From contig JBCCEJ010000019.1 of assembly GCA_039030335.1 (NCBI GenBank), positions 1 to 64,000 on the forward strand: 64,000 nucleotides of DNA, in the 5' to 3' direction. The notes below the pieces were generated by a model, which was not told the DNA's origin, ran no database searches, and saw nothing but the letters and a program-made list of their open reading frames with translations. A program made the translations under genes and the position numbers. This document shows, piece after piece, positions 8,444-17,140 of this stretch. Source of the DNA: JBCCEJ01 sp039030335 (GTDB lineage Bacteria > Pseudomonadota > Gammaproteobacteria > HK1). Position 1 is the first letter of the stretch. The number at the start of each line of letters is the position of its first letter.

Positions 8444-9349
8444 CTACGCCGCGCGCAGCTGTTGCCGGTGGTCATACCATTGCGCCAGCGCGATACCGCC
8501 CAGCACGAGCGCCCCACCGGCGAACTGCTGCGTCGTCACCAACTCGGCAAACAGCACGTAGGCCGCAACGATACTGACGACCGGCTGCACGTTCGACACC
8601 ATCGCGGAACGCAACGCCCCGACACGCGGGATCGCGACAAAGTAAAAGGGCATCGCCGTACATTGGAGTAACACCACCCCGACAAGGCCGCCCCAGCCAC
8701 CCGGGGTATCCGGCGCATCGAAGTTTCCGGTCACCGTCGTCAGTACCAGCAGGATTGGAGCCGCGACCAGCGCCATGTGCAAAGTCACGACGACCATATC
8801 CAGATGCGCCACGCGTCGGGCCACCCATACGGCGTTCCAGGCACACGCAACCGATGCGCCGAGCGCGAGAGCAACGCCGCGCAGATCCGAGATGCCGAGC
8901 GAGGCGCCCAGCATGAGCGCGAGGCCGCCGAACGCCAGGACCAGGCCCAACACCTTGACGCCCGGTACCGACTCGCGCAGCACCAGCGCGTAGATAACCG
9001 CCACGATCGGCGGATAGGTGTAGAACAACAGCGCGGCCAGACCGACGGAGATGAACTCCACCGAACCGACGTTTCCGTAATACATCAGCGACATCAGCGC
9101 GCCCAACCCGGCGCAATGTATCCAGTCCCCCCAACCGATTGCGAGCTTCCGGCGCGTCAGCCAGCAAAACAGCAGCAGGAACAGGACCGCGATGGTAGAC
9201 CGCGCGCTCGCTACGGTCATGCCATTGGTGCCACCCTCGTAGGCGAAGCGAGACACGGCCACCGCGAGACCGAGGCCCGAGGCGGCCGCGGCCGCCATGC
9301 ACAGACCGACGGGATCGGAGCTTGAGTCAGCCGACGCGACGCTGCTCAT
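8444..9349 (-). CDS. EamA/DMT-family transporter
   Basis: Predicted inner-membrane permease of 301 residues with about ten hydrophobic helices in two EamA repeats. The family hallmarks are ARSTIAVLFLLLF in the first repeat and AYVLFAELVTTQQFAGGALVLGGI near the end. DMT transporters export amino acids, nucleobases or other small metabolites; the substrate cannot be inferred. It lies immediately upstream on the same strand of pdxH, with a 136-bp gap, and downstream of the zinc ADH gene (18-bp gap), so it may be the last gene of the 12.4-9.4 kb dehydrogenase operon. Confidence 0.88.
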   Translation of the reverse strand: MSSVASADSSSDPVGLCMAAAAASGLGLAVAVSRFAYEGGTNGMTVASARSTIAVLFLLLFCWLTRRKLAIGWGDWIHCAGLGALMSLMYYGNVGSVEFISVGLAALLFYTYPPIVAVIYALVLRESVPGVKVLGLVLAFGGLALMLGASLGISDLRGVALALGASVACAWNAVWVARRVAHLDMVVVTLHMALVAAPILLVLTTVTGNFDAPDTPGGWGGLVGVVLLQCTAMPFYFVAIPRVGALRSAMVSNVQPVVSIVAAYVLFAELVTTQQFAGGALVLGGIALAQWYDHRQQLRAA

Positions 9350-9367
9350 ACGGCCCGCGCAAGGCCC

Positions 9368-10357
9368 TCACGGACGCAGTACGATCTTGGGTGCCGGCGT
9401 GCGGCCATGATGAATATCGGCAAACGCGCTGGCCCCATTCGTCAGGGGCCGCTGCTCCAACCAGGCCAGATCGCCGAACGCGCCGCGGTGCAGTAACGCC
9501 AGCGTCGACCGCATGTCGACATGGGTGTAGGTGTAAGTCCCGATGACCGTCACTTCCTGCAAGGTCACCCGGCGGGCATCGAAGCCGCCGTCGTTGTCCT
9601 GCAAACCGATGTGCATGATGACACCGCCGGGGCGAACGGCCTCAGAGGCGCTAGCGCGTGTCACCGCGGAGCCAACCGCGTCCACGACGATCGGGTAATA
9701 ACCCGGGGCCGGCGGCTCGGCGATCGGGTCGAACGGATGACAGGCGCCGGTGGTGCGGGCCGTTTCACGTCTCAGCGCGTTCGTTTCGGCGAGGTCGACG
9801 CGCGCTGCACCGTGGTACGCGAGCGCCAGCGCCGCGAACAGTCCGACCGCGCCGCCACCGTAAACCAGACACTGACATTCCGCGATCGGACGCGCACTCA
9901 CCTTGCTGGCCAGATTGACGGCGTGAACCGAGGTGGCGGCCGGTTCGGTCAGCGCGGCGTGGGCGGCGTCCATACCTGCCGGGATTTCGATCAGATTCCG
10001 TGCCGGAATGGCGACGAAGTCGGCGAACGCGCCGGCCCGGTACATGCCGATCAGGTCGCGCGTAGCGCACAGGTTCGACCGGCCGCCCAGGCAATCATCA
10101 CATTCACCGCAGGTGATCAGCGGATTCAGCACCGCACGCATACCACGGTGCGCACCCTCCACCACCGTACCGGCCGCTTCGTGACCGAGGATGAGCGGCG
10201 GCACCCGGCGCTCATCGTGACCGTGGTAGGCGTGCATGTCGGACCCGCAGATCCCAACGGCTTCGACCGCCACCACCACGTCGTCGTTGGTGGCAGAAGG
10301 TTCCGGCTGTTCGAGTATTTCGACGCGCTCGGTACCGGTGTAAACCAACGCTTTCAT
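9368..10357 (-). CDS. Zinc-dependent alcohol dehydrogenase (MDR family), HpsP-like
   Basis: NAD(P)-dependent medium-chain dehydrogenase of 329 residues. The catalytic zinc ligands are visible as Cys in GICGSDMHAYHG and His-Glu in GHEAAG. The structural zinc site is CGECDDCLGGRSNLC. The Rossmann motif is VYGGGAVGLFAALAL. Its ATG overlaps the SDR stop by 4 bp, so it is the third gene of a coupled trio with the SDR and the HisD-like enzyme. That combination resembles hpsNOP of 2,3-dihydroxypropane-1-sulfonate degradation, where two dehydrogenases interconvert the enantiomers. Substrate assignment is inferred from synteny only. Confidence 0.85.
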   Translation of the reverse strand: MKALVYTGTERVEILEQPEPSATNDDVVVAVEAVGICGSDMHAYHGHDERRVPPLILGHEAAGTVVEGAHRGMRAVLNPLITCGECDDCLGGRSNLCATRDLIGMYRAGAFADFVAIPARNLIEIPAGMDAAHAALTEPAATSVHAVNLASKVSARPIAECQCLVYGGGAVGLFAALALAYHGAARVDLAETNALRRETARTTGACHPFDPIAEPPAPGYYPIVVDAVGSAVTRASASEAVRPGGVIMHIGLQDNDGGFDARRVTLQEVTVIGTYTYTHVDMRSTLALLHRGAFGDLAWLEQRPLTNGASAFADIHHGRTPAPKIVLRP

Positions 10358-11118
10358 CGTGCCGTGAAACCTCCATCCACATACAGGATCTGGCCGGTGA
10401 CATAGCGGCTTGCCGGCGACGCCAGGAACAGTAGCGGTCCGGCCAGGTCCTCCATCTCGCCGTTGCGACCTACCACGGTCTGACCGGCCGCCCAGTCGGC
10501 CATGTCCGGGTTATCGAACACGGGCGCGGTCAACGCGGTCGGGAAGAAGCCTGGCGCCAGCGCATTGCACATGATGCCATCGCCCGACCACGCCTCGGCC
10601 ATCGCGCGGGTCAACTGCGCAACGCCGCCTTTGGAGGCACCGTAGGCCAGACCGTTCGGGAAGGCCCGGCCAGACTGTAGCGAGGCGATGTTGATGATGC
10701 GGCCAAAGCCGGCGCCGCGCATGCCCGGAACCAGTTCACGAGCCACAAAGAACGGGGCGGCAAGATTCAGGTCGACCGTGGTCGCCCAGCTCTCACGAGT
10801 CACTTCGTCTACCGGCTGGCGCAGATTGACGCCGGCCGCGTTGACCAGAATCGTGGGGGCACCAAATGGCGTTGCCAGTGCCTTGGCAAACCCCGGAGGC
10901 AAGTCCGGTGCGGCCAGGTCAACAGCAAAGTAGTCGGCGGTTCCGCCTGCCTCCCGCAATGATCTGGCCGCGGCCGCGAGCTCAGACTCGCGGCGTGCCA
11001 CCAGCATGACCCGTGCGCCGGCGTCGGCCAGAAACCCGGCCAGCGCCCGTCCGATCCCGGAACTGGCTCCGGTGACGACCGCAACCTGGCCGGCAACGTC
11101 GAACCGTGCCGCGCTCAC
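10354..11118 (-). CDS. SDR-family oxidoreductase, HpsO-like
   Basis: Classical short-chain dehydrogenase of 254 residues. The cofactor motif is TGASSGIG near residue 17, the NAG-type motif is NAAG, and the catalytic Tyr and Lys are in YGASK. The C-terminal YVTGQILYVDGGFTAR is typical. It starts with a GTG that overlaps the TGA of the upstream HisD-like gene, and its own stop overlaps the ADH start. The three dehydrogenases are therefore translationally coupled and probably act on one polyol-like substrate. Confidence 0.88.
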   Translation of the reverse strand: MSAARFDVAGQVAVVTGASSGIGRALAGFLADAGARVMLVARRESELAAAARSLREAGGTADYFAVDLAAPDLPPGFAKALATPFGAPTILVNAAGVNLRQPVDEVTRESWATTVDLNLAAPFFVARELVPGMRGAGFGRIINIASLQSGRAFPNGLAYGASKGGVAQLTRAMAEAWSGDGIMCNALAPGFFPTALTAPVFDNPDMADWAAGQTVVGRNGEMEDLAGPLLFLASPASRYVTGQILYVDGGFTAR

Positions 11119-12410
11119 GGCTTCAGCTGGAACGTTTCGTCAGGGAAATACTTGCCGAGGCGATCGTCTCCGGCGTAGGCATGGCCTTCCATCCCTTCGG
11201 CCCGTGAGATGCGCGCGCTGGCCGCTCCAACCGCACGGTTGGCCTCACGCGTCATGCGCTGCCAGGTCACCGTCTTGATGAACTTCGCGACGCTCAAACC
11301 CCCGGTGTAGCGGGCGGCGCCCTTGGTCGGAAGAATGTGGTTCGGCCCGGATGCCTTGTCACCGTAAGTCACATTGGTCTCCTCGCCGAGGAACAGCGAG
11401 CCGTAGTTGGTGAGGTTGGCGAGCCACCAGTCGAGATCGCCCGCATGCACTTCGAGGTGCTCCGGCGCGTACTCATCGCTGACTGCCACGGCTTCTTCGC
11501 GCGTTTCGGCCAGCACCACTTCACCGTAGTCGCGCCAGGCTGACTCGGCTGCGGTTCGATTCGGCTCTCCGAGCCGCTCGATGTAGAACGGTACGCGCGC
11601 CAATACGTGGTCGGCCAGTTCGCGCGACGTCGTTACGAGCCATGCGGGCGAATCCGGGCCGTGCTCCGCCTGTCCGACCAGATCGCTCGCCACGATCTCC
11701 GGGTCGGCCGTACCGTCCGCGATTATGGCGATCTCTGTCGGGCCGGCGAACATGTCGATCCCCACCCGGCCGAACAGGATGCGCTTGGCCTCAGCCACGA
11801 AGCGATTGCCCGGTCCGACCAGAATATCGGCCGGCGCATTGCCGAACAGCCCGAACGCCATCGCGGCGACACCCTGCACGCCACCGAGGGAGAGGATCAC
11901 GTCGGCACCAGCCATATCGGCGGTGTACAGAATAGCGGGATGAATACCACCACCGCGGTGTGGCGGCGAACAGGCGACGACCCGCTTGACGCCCGCGACC
12001 CGCGCCGTCGTCACGCTCATGACCGCTGAGGCGATGTGCGCGTAGCGGCCGCCGGGGATGTAGCAGCCGGCCGTGTTGACGGGGATCAAACGCTGGCCCG
12101 CGGTTACGCCCGGGTGCAGCTCAGTCTGGAATTCACGCATGCTCGCGAGCTGCGCTTCGGCAAATGTCTTGACCTGCTCATACGAGAACCGGATATCGTC
12201 CTTGGTCTGCTGGTTCAGTGACGCGCCAGCCGTTTCGATCTGCTCCCGCGTCACGACGATCTCATCAGTCCAGCCGTCGAGATCGGATGCGTATTGGCGC
12301 GCTGCAGTCTCGCCGCCGGCCTCGATGTCGGCCAGCATCCGCATCACGGTCGCCCGTGTATCGTCCTCGCCGGTAGCGGGCGATCGTTCAGCTTTCTTGA
12401 GGTATTGCAT
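11115..12410 (-). CDS. Histidinol dehydrogenase-family enzyme, HpsN-like
   Basis: Zinc-dependent NAD dehydrogenase of 431 residues, homologous to HisD but in a catabolic setting. The HisD metal ligands are kept: Gln and His in VGQAEHGPDSPA, Asp in GDKASGPNH and His in EGMEGHAYAG. The catalytic Glu-His pair is in DEYAPEHLEV. No other his gene is near. The next genes are a coupled SDR and zinc ADH, as in the hps cluster for (R)-dihydroxypropanesulfonate, where HpsN oxidises the C3 alcohol to sulfolactate. I took the ATG at 12410 rather than the TTG one codon earlier. A true biosynthetic HisD is less likely. Confidence 0.82.
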   Translation of the reverse strand: MQYLKKAERSPATGEDDTRATVMRMLADIEAGGETAARQYASDLDGWTDEIVVTREQIETAGASLNQQTKDDIRFSYEQVKTFAEAQLASMREFQTELHPGVTAGQRLIPVNTAGCYIPGGRYAHIASAVMSVTTARVAGVKRVVACSPPHRGGGIHPAILYTADMAGADVILSLGGVQGVAAMAFGLFGNAPADILVGPGNRFVAEAKRILFGRVGIDMFAGPTEIAIIADGTADPEIVASDLVGQAEHGPDSPAWLVTTSRELADHVLARVPFYIERLGEPNRTAAESAWRDYGEVVLAETREEAVAVSDEYAPEHLEVHAGDLDWWLANLTNYGSLFLGEETNVTYGDKASGPNHILPTKGAARYTGGLSVAKFIKTVTWQRMTREANRAVGAASARISRAEGMEGHAYAGDDRLGKYFPDETFQLKP

Positions 12411-12540
12411 CAAAAGTTCCCGTGCGCCCGATGCGGCCGGACGCGTAAGCAGGTTATGTGGTGTTTGAAGTGTCGTCTAAGCGTGCGTGCGGCCGGGCCT
12501 GTCGGCACACCCGCGTCGGACACGCCGCCAGCGGATACGT

Positions 12541-13533
12541 TCAGTCAAAACGAACCACGTCCGTAGGCTCCTGGCCAGCCAGGAAACGTTCCAGATTAGT
12601 GAGGAAAAGCGTGTCGCCGCGCGGTCTGGTCCCCGAACCGGCGTTCGAAGTGTGCGCGGTGACCGTGACGCGCGGATGTTGCCACATGGGGCTGTCCGAC
12701 GGTAAGGGTTCCGTCGCGAAGACATCCAGGACAGCGCGCGCCGGCTGCCCGCGATCCAGCCCTGCGAGCAGGGCCTGTTCATCTACCAGCGCACCCCGCG
12801 CAACGTTGATGAGTACCGCGGTGTCACGGCAGGCCTCGATGAACGCTGCATTGACCATCCCTTCGGTCGCGGCCGTGGCCGGGCACGCCAACACGATGAA
12901 GTCGGCCTCCGGAAGCCGCGAGAGAATCTGCTCCTGACCGATGGCCTCATCGGTGAATTCGTCTGCACGCGGCGAATGCCGCGCAACGATCGTATGACAG
13001 TCGAACGCCTTGGCGCGCTTCGCGACGTTCCGCCCGATGTGGCCGTAGCCAACGATCAACCACGTTGAGCGCCACAGCTCGCCGAACCGGTGCGCGCGCC
13101 ATTCGCCGGCCGCCTGCGCGTCACGCCGGGTTTTCAGGTCCTGCACGTGTTCCAGCGCGTAGGCGAGTACGTATTCGGCGATCGGAATGGATTGGGCGCT
13201 GCTCTTGCTGAAACGAATGCCGCGTTCGACCAGCGGCGCGTATCCCGGGTGATCGAGTCCGGCGTTGGCTGACTGCACCCACTCGATGCTCGGCAATCCG
13301 GCAACCAGCGAAGAGATGGCGTGCTGCGTCTCGCCGCCGAGCGCATCGCCGCTGAACCAGGCCACGCGCGGTTGGATGGCCCCGGGTTCTACCGGCGCAC
13401 CGTCCAGTTCCAGCCCGGTCTCGGGATTCCAGCGCACGAGTTGCACGGCGGTGTCGAAACGCGCGCGAACCGCGGTTTCGATGCGGTCGGCAGCCTTGTA
13501 ATGACACAGAACCTGCACCGGGACTGCACTCAT
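12541..13533 (-). CDS. D-2-hydroxyacid dehydrogenase
   Basis: NAD(P)-dependent dehydrogenase of 330 residues in the D-isomer-specific 2-hydroxyacid family. The dinucleotide motif is VGYGHIGRNVAKRAKAF. The active-site Arg is in NVARGALVD, and the His is in the HTSN segment near the C-terminus. It reduces or oxidises a 2-oxo/2-hydroxy acid; the substrate is unknown. The ATG is preceded by AGGAGT. It lies 131 bp upstream of the HisD-like gene on the same strand and is divergent from the selenoprotein gene, sharing a 163-bp promoter region with it. Confidence 0.88.
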   Translation of the reverse strand: MSAVPVQVLCHYKAADRIETAVRARFDTAVQLVRWNPETGLELDGAPVEPGAIQPRVAWFSGDALGGETQHAISSLVAGLPSIEWVQSANAGLDHPGYAPLVERGIRFSKSSAQSIPIAEYVLAYALEHVQDLKTRRDAQAAGEWRAHRFGELWRSTWLIVGYGHIGRNVAKRAKAFDCHTIVARHSPRADEFTDEAIGQEQILSRLPEADFIVLACPATAATEGMVNAAFIEACRDTAVLINVARGALVDEQALLAGLDRGQPARAVLDVFATEPLPSDSPMWQHPRVTVTAHTSNAGSGTRPRGDTLFLTNLERFLAGQEPTDVVRFD

Positions 13534-13696
13534 ATTTGATACTCCTGTTCAGTTCGCCGGCAACGCCGTTGCCAGTCCGCGCTGGGTAGCATTATGCGGG
13601 CGCACCGGAATCTGACCCACCCGGGCCGCCTTGCGCCCTGGCGTGATCCCGTCGAAACTGCACAACGCATTGACCCAATCACGAATGAGGTGATGA

Positions 13697-14638
13697 ATGA
13701 GCGAGGTGATCGACGACCTCGAGTTCGCCGCCGAGCACGACCGGCCGATACCGTATGTGCATCGCATCTCCACGTACTATCAGACCCTTGGCTACGGCAA
13801 GCCGTACCGTTGGGCGCAGTATGCGGAGGTGCCCTTCACGGCACTTGGCAAACCGTTGGCGGAGTCGCGCGTCTCACTGGTGACCACCGCCGCGCCCTAT
13901 CAGCCCGGCAAAGGCGATCAGGGTCCGGGGGCACCTTACAACGCCGCGGCGAAGTTCTATCGCGTATACACCGATGGTACTAACGTCGACCCGGACCTGC
14001 GTGTATCGCACATAGGAATCGATCGGAAACACACGACCGCTGAAGACATGAACACGTGGTTTCCGCTCCGCCAGCTGCGGCGGCTGGCCTCGGAGGGCCG
14101 GATCGGTGGTATCGCCGAGCGCTTTATCGGCCTGCCGACCAACCGCTCGCAGCGCACCACCATCGATCAGGACTGCCGCGAGTTGCTGGAACGCGTTAGG
14201 GAAGACGGTTCCGACGTCGCGATCATCGTCGCTAACTGACCGGTGTGTCACCAGACCGTGAGTCTGGCTGCACGTCATCTGGAAGCGAATGGAATACCGA
14301 CGCTGATCATGGGCTGCGCAAAAGACATCGTCGAACAGGTGGGTGTCCCGCGTTTCCTGTTCAGCGACTTTCCGCTCGGCAACGCCGCGGGCCGCCCCAA
14401 CGATGAACCCTCGCAGGCGTTCACGATGGAGCTCGGGCTCGACGTGCTCGAAAGTGCGATGGGGCCGCGCACGACGGTGCAGTCGCCGCTGCGCTGGCAC
14501 GCTGACGCGGCGTGGAAGCTCGACTTCAGCAATGTCGAGCAGATGAGCGAAGCGGAAATTGCCGAACGCCGCCGGGCCTTCGACGAGATCAAATCCGTCG
14601 CCCGCGACCAACGCGCCGCGGCCGGATTGAAGACCTGA
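13697..14638 (+). CDS. PrdB/GrdB-like selenoprotein with in-frame UGA (Sec181)
   Basis: The reading frame runs from ATG 13697 (TGAGG six bases upstream) through a TGA at 14237-14239 to a stop at 14636-14638, giving 313 residues with selenocysteine at 181. The sequence follows D-proline reductase PrdB and glycine reductase GrdB along its length. SLVTTA near the N-terminus matches PrdB ALVTAAG; VSHIGIDRKHT---DMNTWFPLRQLRRLASEGRIGG matches the PrdB VSHGG-DN--V--DINAMFP-D-LRQL-ADGFI region; and IIVANUPVCHQT matches the PrdB redox site UGTCH. The protein continues as homologous sequence past the TGA, so it is neither truncated nor a pseudogene. In clostridia these proteins reductively cleave C-N bonds. 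The reaction here is unknown, as no partner subunit (PrdA, GrdA/C/D) is visible. The CoA-transferase gene follows 16 bp downstream. Confidence 0.9.
14242..14276 (+). promoter_or_regulatory. SECIS-like hairpin for UGA recoding
   Basis: Directly after the TGA at 14237-14239 the mRNA can form a perfect 6-bp stem, CCAGAC (14251-14256) with GTCTGG (14262-14267), closing a five-base loop CGTGA. The stem continues below a 2x2 internal loop through GTGT/GCAC pairing (14245-14248 with 14270-14273). The loop starts 17 nt after the UGA and has G as its second base. Bacterial SECIS elements, recognised by SelB, have a small stem-loop about 16-37 nt downstream with a G in the first two loop bases. Both criteria are met by eye; no folding program was run. 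Confidence 0.78.
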
Positions 14639-14654
14639 GGAGTCCCGCAAGACC

Positions 14655-15863
14655 ATGCAAACTGGTGGCCACCGGCCGTTAGACGGCATACGGGTGCTCG
14701 ATGTGGGCACTCTGATCGCAGGCCCGTTCGCCGCGACCATGCTGGGCGACTTCGGCGCCGAAGTCATCAAAGTCGAGCAGCCGGGCACCGGCGATGCACT
14801 GCGGGGTACGCCGGTCGACGGTGAGGCGAACCGGTCGCCGAACTGGCTGATCGAGGGTCGCAACAAGAAGTCGGTCACGGCCAATATGCGGGTGCCTGAA
14901 GGGCAGGACCTGGTGCGCGAACTGGTCGCGCGGGCGGACATCATGGTCGAGAACTTCACGCCCGGTACGCTCGAGCGCTGGAATCTCGGCTGGGAAGACG
15001 TGCACGCGCTGAATCCACGTCTCATCATGGTGCGCGTATCGGGCTACGGGCAGGTCGGACCGTACGCCCGCCGGTCCGGTTATGACCGGATTGCACTCGG
15101 CTTCTCCGGTTACATGTACCCGACCGGTTTTCCGGATCGCTTCCCGGTCCGTCCGGCCTTCCCCACTGCGGACTACAACACCGGCACGTTCGCGGCACTG
15201 GCCGCCATGTTTGCGCTTTACGAACGCGACATGCACGGGGGCGAAGGGCAACTCATCGACCTGGCGCTCTACGAACCGACGTTCCGCATCACCGGCGATA
15301 TGGTGCCCGAGTTCCTGCGCACGGGGGTCAACCGCGAGCGCATCGGCAACCGCAATCCGACCTTTTCGCCAGCCGGCACCTTCGAAACGCGCGACGGCCG
15401 CTACGTGCAGATCGCCGCCGGCGGCGACAAAGTGTTTCAGCGACTGGTCACCGCGATGGATATGCCGGAACTGGCCGACGACCCGCGCTACTCGGTCAGC
15501 CGCGAACGTATCGCGCGGGCAGATGAGTTGGAGGCGTTGCTGGCCGAATGGATTGCGGCGCGCGACTTCCGCGACATCGAAGACCGTCTGGTGTCGGCCA
15601 ACGTCCCGTTCGGTGGCATCTACACCGCTGCCGACATCGCGGAAGACCCACACTACGCAGCACGCGAGAACCTGATCACGGTCGCCGACGACACCCTGGG
15701 TGAAGTGACGATGCCTGGCGTGGTGCCGCCGCTTCGGGGCACACCCGGACGCGTCGAGTCAGCGGGCCCGCCACTCGGTGCGCACAACGACGAGATCTAC
15801 ACCGGGCTGCTTGGCAAGACGCGCGCGGAGCTCGAGGCACTGAAGGCCGCCGGCATCGTCTAG
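14655..15863 (+). CDS. Class III CoA-transferase (CaiB/BaiF family)
   Basis: Moves CoA between carboxylic acids. The protein has 402 residues, the family norm. The N-terminal LDGIRVLDVGTLIAGPFAATMLGDFGAEVIKVE block is diagnostic. The catalytic Asp is the D of TADYNTG, and the segment GEGQLIDLALYE follows as usual. It begins 16 bp after the selenoprotein stop on the same strand with no terminator between, so the two are probably co-transcribed. This suggests that the selenoprotein pathway involves a CoA-activated acid. The stop overlaps the convergent MFS gene by 4 bp. Confidence 0.93.
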   Translation: MQTGGHRPLDGIRVLDVGTLIAGPFAATMLGDFGAEVIKVEQPGTGDALRGTPVDGEANRSPNWLIEGRNKKSVTANMRVPEGQDLVRELVARADIMVENFTPGTLERWNLGWEDVHALNPRLIMVRVSGYGQVGPYARRSGYDRIALGFSGYMYPTGFPDRFPVRPAFPTADYNTGTFAALAAMFALYERDMHGGEGQLIDLALYEPTFRITGDMVPEFLRTGVNRERIGNRNPTFSPAGTFETRDGRYVQIAAGGDKVFQRLVTAMDMPELADDPRYSVSRERIARADELEALLAEWIAARDFRDIEDRLVSANVPFGGIYTAADIAEDPHYAARENLITVADDTLGEVTMPGVVPPLRGTPGRVESAGPPLGAHNDEIYTGLLGKTRAELEALKAAGIV

Positions 15864-17101
15864 CCGCGGCGCCGGCTGAACAGCCATCGCAAAATCACGG
15901 CACCGCATACCGCGTACCCGGCACACCATGCGCTCAGCGTGTCGACGCGTACGCCGGCGTCGATAAACCACCCGAACACCGCTGGCGCGGCGGCACTCGA
16001 GATGACGGCCATACCGGCGACCAGGGCGCGGATCGAGCCGAGGTGACGCACGCCGTAAAGTTCCGCCCACAGTGTGGAGACGACGGTCTGACCGGCGCCA
16101 CCCGACATCCCCGCGAACGCCATGAACGCGACCACGGCAAGCTGATGCTCGAACAGGGACAGCGACGCCGATGCGGCGGCGAGCGGCAGCAGGTAGTAAC
16201 CGGCGACGCGCCGCGAACCGACCCGGTCGATGACGGTACCGGTAACGATCGACGACGCCACCTGGCAGCCGGCATAGATGGCAAACCCGGCGGCGTAGAA
16301 CTGGAGATCCCAGCCTTTCTCCTGTACCAGCAGAACCTGGTGGAAATTGAGGCCCGTGATGATGAACGACGGGGCCAGCATCGCCACCATCGCAAAGAAA
16401 AAGCGCGGATCGCGCAACACCATGCGCCGGTTCCACTGCGGACTGTCGCCGGAACCGGCATCGCCCAAAGGCGTAGCGTTGGCACGAATTCGCGCCTCGA
16501 GCGCGGCGTGCCGCTCACCGTGACCTCGCAGCAACCAGAGCAACACCGCCGGCATGACCACGACGACGGCTGTCGCGCTCCATTGCCAGGCATCCCGCCA
16601 TGCCACCACGGATAACAACGCGACGGCGAGCGGCGGAAAGATCGCCTGTCCGGACGGAAACCCGAGCGCTGCGACGCTGACCGCCCGTCCGCGCGTTCCA
16701 GCGTCGAAGTAGCGCGCCATCGTCACGGTCGCGGCCTGACTCAACAATCCCTGGCCGCAGATACGGAGCGCGAAGATCGCCAGCACCAGCGTCCACGCAT
16801 TGGCAGTGCCCGACATCAGCCAGCAGGCACCGCCCATCGCCGCGACCAGCACCACGACGTACACGCGAAGATCGACCCGGTCGATCAGGGCACCGATGAA
16901 GATGATCAGCGTACCGCTCGCAAGCGTCCCGAGGCCGTACAACTCGCCGAACTCGCCGTGCGAAAGATCGAACGCGGCCCGGATCGGCTCGCTGTACATC
17001 GCGATATAGAAGGTCTGTCCGAACGTCGAACAGAGCGCCAGCAGAAAGCCGACGGCCAGGAAGCGCACATTGGCGCGCAGGAATTGCAGGTAGGCCCTCA
17101 A
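15860..17101 (-). CDS. MFS transporter
   Basis: Major facilitator permease of 413 residues with twelve predicted hydrophobic helices. The A-type loop motif is degenerate (GALIDRVDLRVY), and the same loop in the second half reads GTVIDRVGSRRV. The two halves are joined by a basic loop near residue 195. The substrate is unknown; its position beside the selenoprotein/CoA-transferase pair hints at an organic acid, but it lies on the opposite strand. It ends convergently against the CoA-transferase gene. Confidence 0.85.
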   Translation of the reverse strand: MRAYLQFLRANVRFLAVGFLLALCSTFGQTFYIAMYSEPIRAAFDLSHGEFGELYGLGTLASGTLIIFIGALIDRVDLRVYVVVLVAAMGGACWLMSGTANAWTLVLAIFALRICGQGLLSQAATVTMARYFDAGTRGRAVSVAALGFPSGQAIFPPLAVALLSVVAWRDAWQWSATAVVVVMPAVLLWLLRGHGERHAALEARIRANATPLGDAGSGDSPQWNRRMVLRDPRFFFAMVAMLAPSFIITGLNFHQVLLVQEKGWDLQFYAAGFAIYAGCQVASSIVTGTVIDRVGSRRVAGYYLLPLAAASASLSLFEHQLAVVAFMAFAGMSGGAGQTVVSTLWAELYGVRHLGSIRALVAGMAVISSAAAPAVFGWFIDAGVRVDTLSAWCAGYAVCGAVILRWLFSRRRG

Positions 17102-17140
17102 GGATCAAACAAACGCCGGGAGCCGGTGTGGAGCCAGAGA

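Noticed and set aside
11115..12410. Biosynthetic histidinol dehydrogenase (hisD)
   Set aside because: No his neighbours, and coupling to an SDR and a zinc ADH indicates a catabolic HpsN-like role. The zinc site alone does not distinguish them.
14237..14243. TGA read as the true stop of a 180-residue protein, with a separate gene starting at GTG 14243
   Set aside because: The same phase, homology across the junction, the Sec-position match and the SECIS-like hairpin favour recoding. The GTG would have no ribosome binding site.
13874..15028. 384-residue minus-strand frame across the selenoprotein gene
   Set aside because: Composition is that of a shadow frame, with no motifs, and the plus strand has strong PrdB and CoA-transferase homology.
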